From: Saposhnikovia divaricata
Taxonomy: Eukaryota; Streptophyta; Magnoliopsida; Apiales; Apiaceae
Direction: 5' to 3'
Assembly: GCA_036435485.1 (NCBI GenBank)
Contig: CM071594.1
Location: 194,274,216 to 194,338,215, forward strand
DNA: 64,000 nucleotides
Made by a program: the position numbers and the translations under genes. The notes under the pieces are model-generated. The model had not been told where the DNA came from and did not search any database. It saw nothing but the letters and a program-made list of their open reading frames with translations. Shown in pieces: positions 60,082 to 64,000 of the stretch. Numbering within the stretch: the stretch's first letter is position 1; the number at the start of each line of letters is the position of its first letter.

Positions 60082-60765
60082 TAGAGTTTATAGATTCTGT
60101 AGACTTGCCTTTAGGCTCGGATTGTGAGATTTGGGTAGTTGTAAGATAGAGTTTCAACATTAGACTTGCCTTTAGGCTTGACCTGTGAGTATGGGTAGGC
60201 GGTATGATGGATGGTTAGTCAATACTAAATCTTGATTGTGTTCTTCTGATAACTTTTTGTGATGGTTTAGAATTTTCTTTTCGTATGATCTTTAGTCGTG
60301 TTCAATATGACGGAGCTACTAAATAGTGGTGGATCGTTGATGCTCTACTTCAAACGTCAGATCGTTCGTGCATATTTGATCCATGGAGGATAACAAGAAG
60401 GACGTTCTCTATTTCGACATAGTCTTATTCTAAGCGCAAAAGTATAAATTGAGGTTTTGTTAGTAATTCAAGAGGCCAGCGATATATAAATGCAATCAAG
60501 AAAACTTTCGACGTATTCGACAAGTAAGCGATTGAGAGATGCAATGTTTCAGATAGACCAGAGTTCGTTTTTTGAGAAGAAGACTTTACGCCCTACCCAA
60601 GATTATATTATACAACATACGACAGATTCTAGAAAATGATGATCTGGGTCAGACACAACAACAACATTCACGGTATTCAAGAGATCGGAGGAAAATAATT
60701 GTACACGTTATCCTTAGATGCTTGAGTAGAGGTGTGCAAGATTAATTTCGAGGAGGAGGGAAGAA
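60082..60765 (+). other. Non-coding interior of the LTR element
   Basis: About 680 bp without a usable ORF. The phrase tagacttgcctttaggct occurs twice near its start (60098, 60162). It ends in the polypurine tract cgaggaggagggaagaa (60749-60765). No trace of gag or pol is readable. Confidence 0.85.
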
Positions 60766-62740
60766 TGTAACATCCCGTATTTTTATTATAATATTTTTGG
60801 GTATATTATTTTATATTAAGGATTAGAAAATATTAATTAGATAATATTTATATTAGTTTATGTGCAATATATGTTTTTTTAGTAATTAGGATGCTATTAG
60901 TAAAAAAAAGGAAGGGAGAAAAAGAGTAAGGGTTCAATAAAAAGGCATGAAAAAAAATATGGAGAAGACTTACGTTACTTTTCTGATTTGATTTGGGGAG
61001 GAAGAGAGAAGAGAGAAAGAGAAGAGGAGAAGAAGAAAACTAGAGCAATCGCAAGGTTTAGAAGAAGATTTGTGAAGTTTAAGGTAAGATTAGACTCTTC
61101 GATATATACATATATGTTTATGAGATTAGGGTTTATAATATTGATTTTTTTGTTATCAATTAGGGTTCTTTGGATTGGATGGATTGAGTTTATTGAGGAT
61201 TAGTACCGATTAGCAATCACTAAAGTCTAAGGTACGGGTAGTCTTATCTCTCTTTGTATGTCTTGTTATCCCAAATTTGTACTTCTGATTTCTTGTTAAA
61301 TTCGTATAAAATTCATTATTCATCGGATTGTGTTGCTTCTTGATCTCCTGGAAAGATATTTGAATTATCTACAACTTTCATTCTCTGTGTTTTGTGAAAT
61401 TCTGCTTGTAAGCATGTCAAAATATGTTGTTTGTATAATCTTGTGCGTTAATTTCAGTTCTGATGTTCGAACTTCGAAAATTCATAGTAAATCGGAAATT
61501 TGTTCAAAAATTAGGAGCGATACCATTCTGGAAAGCTCGTTTCGATATCCCCGCATTTTGTGTTTACGTTCCATTAACAAATTCTGTGATTTTGATGTGT
61601 GAAATATCGAATTACTATTGTGATCAGTGCCTGATTCTGTTCTTCCAGTCCGCGTTTTCATTGTTTCTGAATTCATTACTTCTCTGTTTTTAATGAGCCT
61701 TACCATTCTGGAAAGGAATCGGAATCCTCTATGACTTTCATGTTTTATACTTTTTCATTTGAATTAATATTTATAGAGTAAATTGTCTTTCTTTGGGACT
61801 GGTCAGTTCTGATTTTTTTGCTTTTACAGTGTATTTTTTTTATATTTAGTTTTATGATATTAGATCAACGTGTTTTTGATTATTTATGGTATAAGTATGA
61901 TTTTGCGACATCTTTCTGGAGTAAGTTATGTGTAAGTTATTTGTGGTTTTAATATGATTTGGGAGTTCGAAATACATCCGTCGCGAGCGGATAATCTCGT
62001 GTTTGGCACTTCCTATGTGGTGTATAAATAACGTAGGCGTGTTACCGGAGTAGTGAGACACGTATAGTCATGACTAGTCAGTTTGTGCGTGTTTGGCCAT
62101 TCTGGGTAGCATGTGCTTATTGCCTTGCGATCCCTGTCTGAATTCGGGTGGTATTTGCTTTGTGATATGCCCCTGTTTGTGTATCGTCTCCCATGTTAGT
62201 AGATAAGTTATTTTGGATATTATTTGTAAGTATTAGAATATAACTATATTTTATCCGTTATGCTTATGATTATGTTAAGGTGATAATTATGCGTAAGTGA
62301 TATAATTATTTGTTAGAGTAGTTTATTTTGATTTCAGAGCATTTGTTTTTAAATTGTGAGTTGAGTCTCCATTTTATATTGTCTCATTTATTATCTCACT
62401 GTTCTCTATTCGGATATTGAATTTTGTTCGTAACCTCATTGTCTTAGTTTTTGTTCAGTTATATTGTCTTTGTATGTAATTTCCGTCCAGCTTTTATTTA
62501 TTATTTTGATATCCGTGTATGAGCCTTTCGCTCACTGCCGGTTCTTTGTTTTTCTTATTCCTCCCGGCAGGTGATCTTATTTAGGTGGACTACCTTTGGG
62601 AAGAGTGCGAGTTGCGATATTTGGAGAATTAGGTGTATTTTTAATTTATGAATTGTAACATATTGGATTTTAAGAAGTTGTATCGTTTTATTCGATTTTC
62701 AGTGGATTTTAGAATTAATTGTTTTTGTTGGGTTGTTAAA
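60766..62740 (+). repeat. 3' LTR of the non-coding LTR element
   Basis: 1975 bp, the partner of 58087-60067 with scattered substitutions and small indels. Right flank atgta at 62741. Confidence 0.93.
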
Positions 62741-62745
62741 ATGTA

Positions 62746-63021
62746 CCTGCGCCACTAGCATCATCTGTTTCAAATAATAAGAAGAGTATTTTGATAATCA
62801 AAACGAAATATAAGTAGATTCATAAATCGAACACAATTTTTAACGTAAAAAATCGTGAATTTCTTCTCTCTTTTGTTTTTGCGTAGTTTTAATTGGAAAA
62901 TAATTGTTAAACCATCACTAAATTAAAGATTATTTTGTTAATTTCATGTGGGACGTAAAATCGTCCAAATCAAATTTTAAGAATTCAAGATAGAGGACAA
63001 ATATTAAATTGAACGTGTAAT

Positions 63022-63070
<49 letters not shown>

Positions 63071-63200
63071 ATTTTTTAACAACAATTTGATATTTAATTG
63101 TTAAAATATAAATATTAAAAAAAATTAATAAAATTATAGATATTAGAAAACTGTGGGTTGCACGGGTATAAGCTAGTAATTCAAAATAGCAGTACAGAAG
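62746..63200. other. Repeat DNA with AT microsatellite and a Helitron-like 3' end
   Basis: No gene. An (AT)n run lies at about 63027-63068. At 63151-63176 the plus strand reads ctgtgggttgcacgggtataagctag followed by t. It shares the ggt...taagctagt ending and the cacgg element with the Helitron-like end at 55748, so it may be a 3' terminus of the same superfamily. I cannot find its 5' end. It may have been separated by the LTR element at 58087. Confidence 0.5.
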
Positions 63201-63530
63201 AACAATGTAAACCGAGTGTGAGAGCTGCCCCAGTGGAAACGGGGCCTTGCGTTGATCCAAAGGGTCACGGGTTCGAACCTCACCTGCCCCCTGTGCAAAA
63301 ACTGAGTTGGTGAGATAGTGTAAGGTTTGAAGAATGGCATTCCAGGGGTAACACTGAGCGAATCGCTGAAGAGCCCCGGCCACTAGGTCTTGTCGCTCGG
63401 CTAGCAGATTTACATACCTGTGTTGGCCATGAGGCTGGTCGGCAGGTCCCGGAATAAACCCGGGCAGGCCTAGATTGTCCAGTAATTCACCTTTTGAAGA
63501 AGAAGAAGAACAACAACAACAATGTAAACC
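63201..63530 (+). mobile_element. tRNA-derived SINE with 13-bp target duplication
   Basis: A GC-rich body (63214-63517) is flanked by aacaatgtaaacc on both sides (63201-63213, 63518-63530). It has an A-box-like gctgccccagtgg near 63224, a B box ggttcgaacct near 63270, and an A-rich tail of gaa and caa units (63495-63517). The duplication, pol III boxes and simple tail together support a SINE of about 304 bp. I do not recognise the family. A minus-strand ORF across it (62985-63383) is not a gene. Confidence 0.85.
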
Positions 63531-63726
63531 CCTATTTTTAGAACAAACTACAAATGAATACTACTATTTCCAACTATTTGATTCAATCTAAGTGATCCAC
63601 TTAAACCATATTCTAAATTCATGCATCTTTCTCCATTCCATAAACTTAAGAAACCCAGTAAAAACAATCTTTCCCCAACCCACCCACAGACATATCACAC
63701 ACTACATACAAAATACTATGTACACC
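63531..63726. other. AT-rich spacer, no gene
   Basis: Nothing recognisable between the SINE and the possible hAT terminus. Confidence 0.5.
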
Positions 63727-63765
63727 CAGTGACGGAGCCAGGAAGATTTTCCAGGGGGGTCTAAC
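63727..63765. repeat. Possible hAT-type terminal sequence
   Basis: cagtgacggagccaggaag followed by a G run resembles the cagtggcggagcc-type termini of plant hAT elements of the zinc-finger/dimerisation group. It lies about 120 bp beyond the stop of the transposase fragment at 63886, the expected place for an element end. The partner end is outside the window. Confidence 0.5.
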
Positions 63766-63885
63766 TTATGTATACTAATTGGAACAAAAGTAATATTTCA
63801 TAAATTTTATGATACCATTAGCAAAAGTTTGCAAGTTTTATAGCAGAATAGGTACAATACATAATAATAAAGCAAGTACATACCT

Positions 63886-63999
63886 CTATTGTGTGCGTAA
63901 GCGTGGCAAATCAGCCCTTCTAGTCCTCATATTCTGGAAATGCTGAAGTATCACTTCATTATCGATACCCATGAAGAGCTCTTTTTCAATATAACAGAC
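63886..63999 (-). CDS. C-terminus of a hAT-family transposase (dimerisation end), partial
   Basis: The minus-strand frame enters at the right edge and stops at 63886, giving 37 residues. It begins VCYIEKELFMGIDNEVILQH and continues with FQNMRTRRADL. Plant hAT transposases of the TTF-type zinc finger and hAT dimerisation group end in a pattern like YIEKE...I...(I/V)I..F..MK.RR..L just before the stop, and this fits well. The rest lies to the right of the window, so whether the gene is intact is unknown. It could be an active transposase or a domesticated relative, but the nearby terminus-like sequence favours a transposon. Confidence 0.65.
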   Translation of the reverse strand, partial: VCYIEKELFMGIDNEVILQHFQNMRTRRADLPRLRTQ

Positions 64000-64000
64000 C

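Larger units (their letters stand above)
58087..62740 (+). mobile_element. Complete LTR retrotransposon without coding capacity
   Basis: Two direct LTRs (58087-60067 and 60766-62740) are flanked by the duplication atgta (58082-58086, 62741-62745). A tRNA-Met primer site and a polypurine tract border a 698-bp interior with no ORF. It must rely on another element for its proteins. The LTR start TGTAACATCCCG and the gagcctatcgctcactgcc stretch near its end are in the style of the long Tekay-type LTRs. It is probably a deletion derivative of a Ty3/gypsy family. LTR divergence by eye is a few percent. Confidence 0.93.

Noticed and set aside
62985..63383. 132-aa minus-strand protein
   Set aside because: Crosses a SINE border and an AT microsatellite (Tyr-Ile run); a chance frame.

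Overview
This window looks like repeat-rich heterochromatic DNA from a flowering plant, probably a dicot. I see no ordinary host gene. Almost all of it is transposable elements, mostly LTR retrotransposons nested in one another. The family content (Tekay/Del-type chromovirus, Sirevirus-like Ty1/copia with a long extra ORF, an element primed by tRNA-Asp, Helitron- and SINE-like repeats, a hAT fragment) and the low GC support a plant. I cannot name the species from sequence alone.

Layout. (1) 1-8390, minus strand: the 5' part of an old Ty3/gypsy Tekay-type element, with a 4.8 kb LTR (3614-8390), a tRNA-Met primer site and a decayed internal region running off the left edge. (2) 8391-about 54540, plus strand: a decayed Sirevirus-like Ty1/copia element, the 'host copia'. 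Its 5' end lies outside the window because element 1 is inserted in its gag. (3) 11331-44443: a non-autonomous LTR element with a tRNA-Asp primer site and a gag-like ORF, inserted in the host copia RT with 5-bp target duplication atgtc. (4) 14960-43735: a nearly intact plus-strand Tekay element with LTRs of about 4.5 kb, inserted in the 3' LTR of element 3. (5) 25822-39948: a young, nearly intact minus-strand Ty1/copia of 14.1 kb, inserted in the 3' LTR of element 4 with duplication aaaag. (6) 47833-49168: a solo LTR in the extra ORF of the host copia, with duplication acaag. (7) About 54540-58081: AT-rich repeats, a 529-bp Helitron-like element and two tRNA-related repeat modules. (8) 58087-62740: a complete LTR element with no coding capacity, with duplication atgta. 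(9) 62746-64000: a Helitron-like end, a tRNA-derived SINE with a 13-bp duplication, and the end of a hAT transposase at the right edge.

By-eye LTR divergences agree with the nesting order: about 1.8% for element 3, about 1.4% for element 4 and about 0.25% for element 5.

The most interesting signal is in the two related copia elements. Both carry a long extra ORF downstream of pol (1597 aa and intact in the young one), preceded by what looks like its own TATA promoter and leader. Each is also loaded with a different short dispersed DNA word: TCGAAT/ATTCGA types in the young one, CTGTCA/TGACAG in the host one. The words sit in the LTR and around the extra ORF. This suggests, by inference only, a family-specific DNA-recognition or anti-silencing system in which the extra protein and the motif arrays co-evolve.
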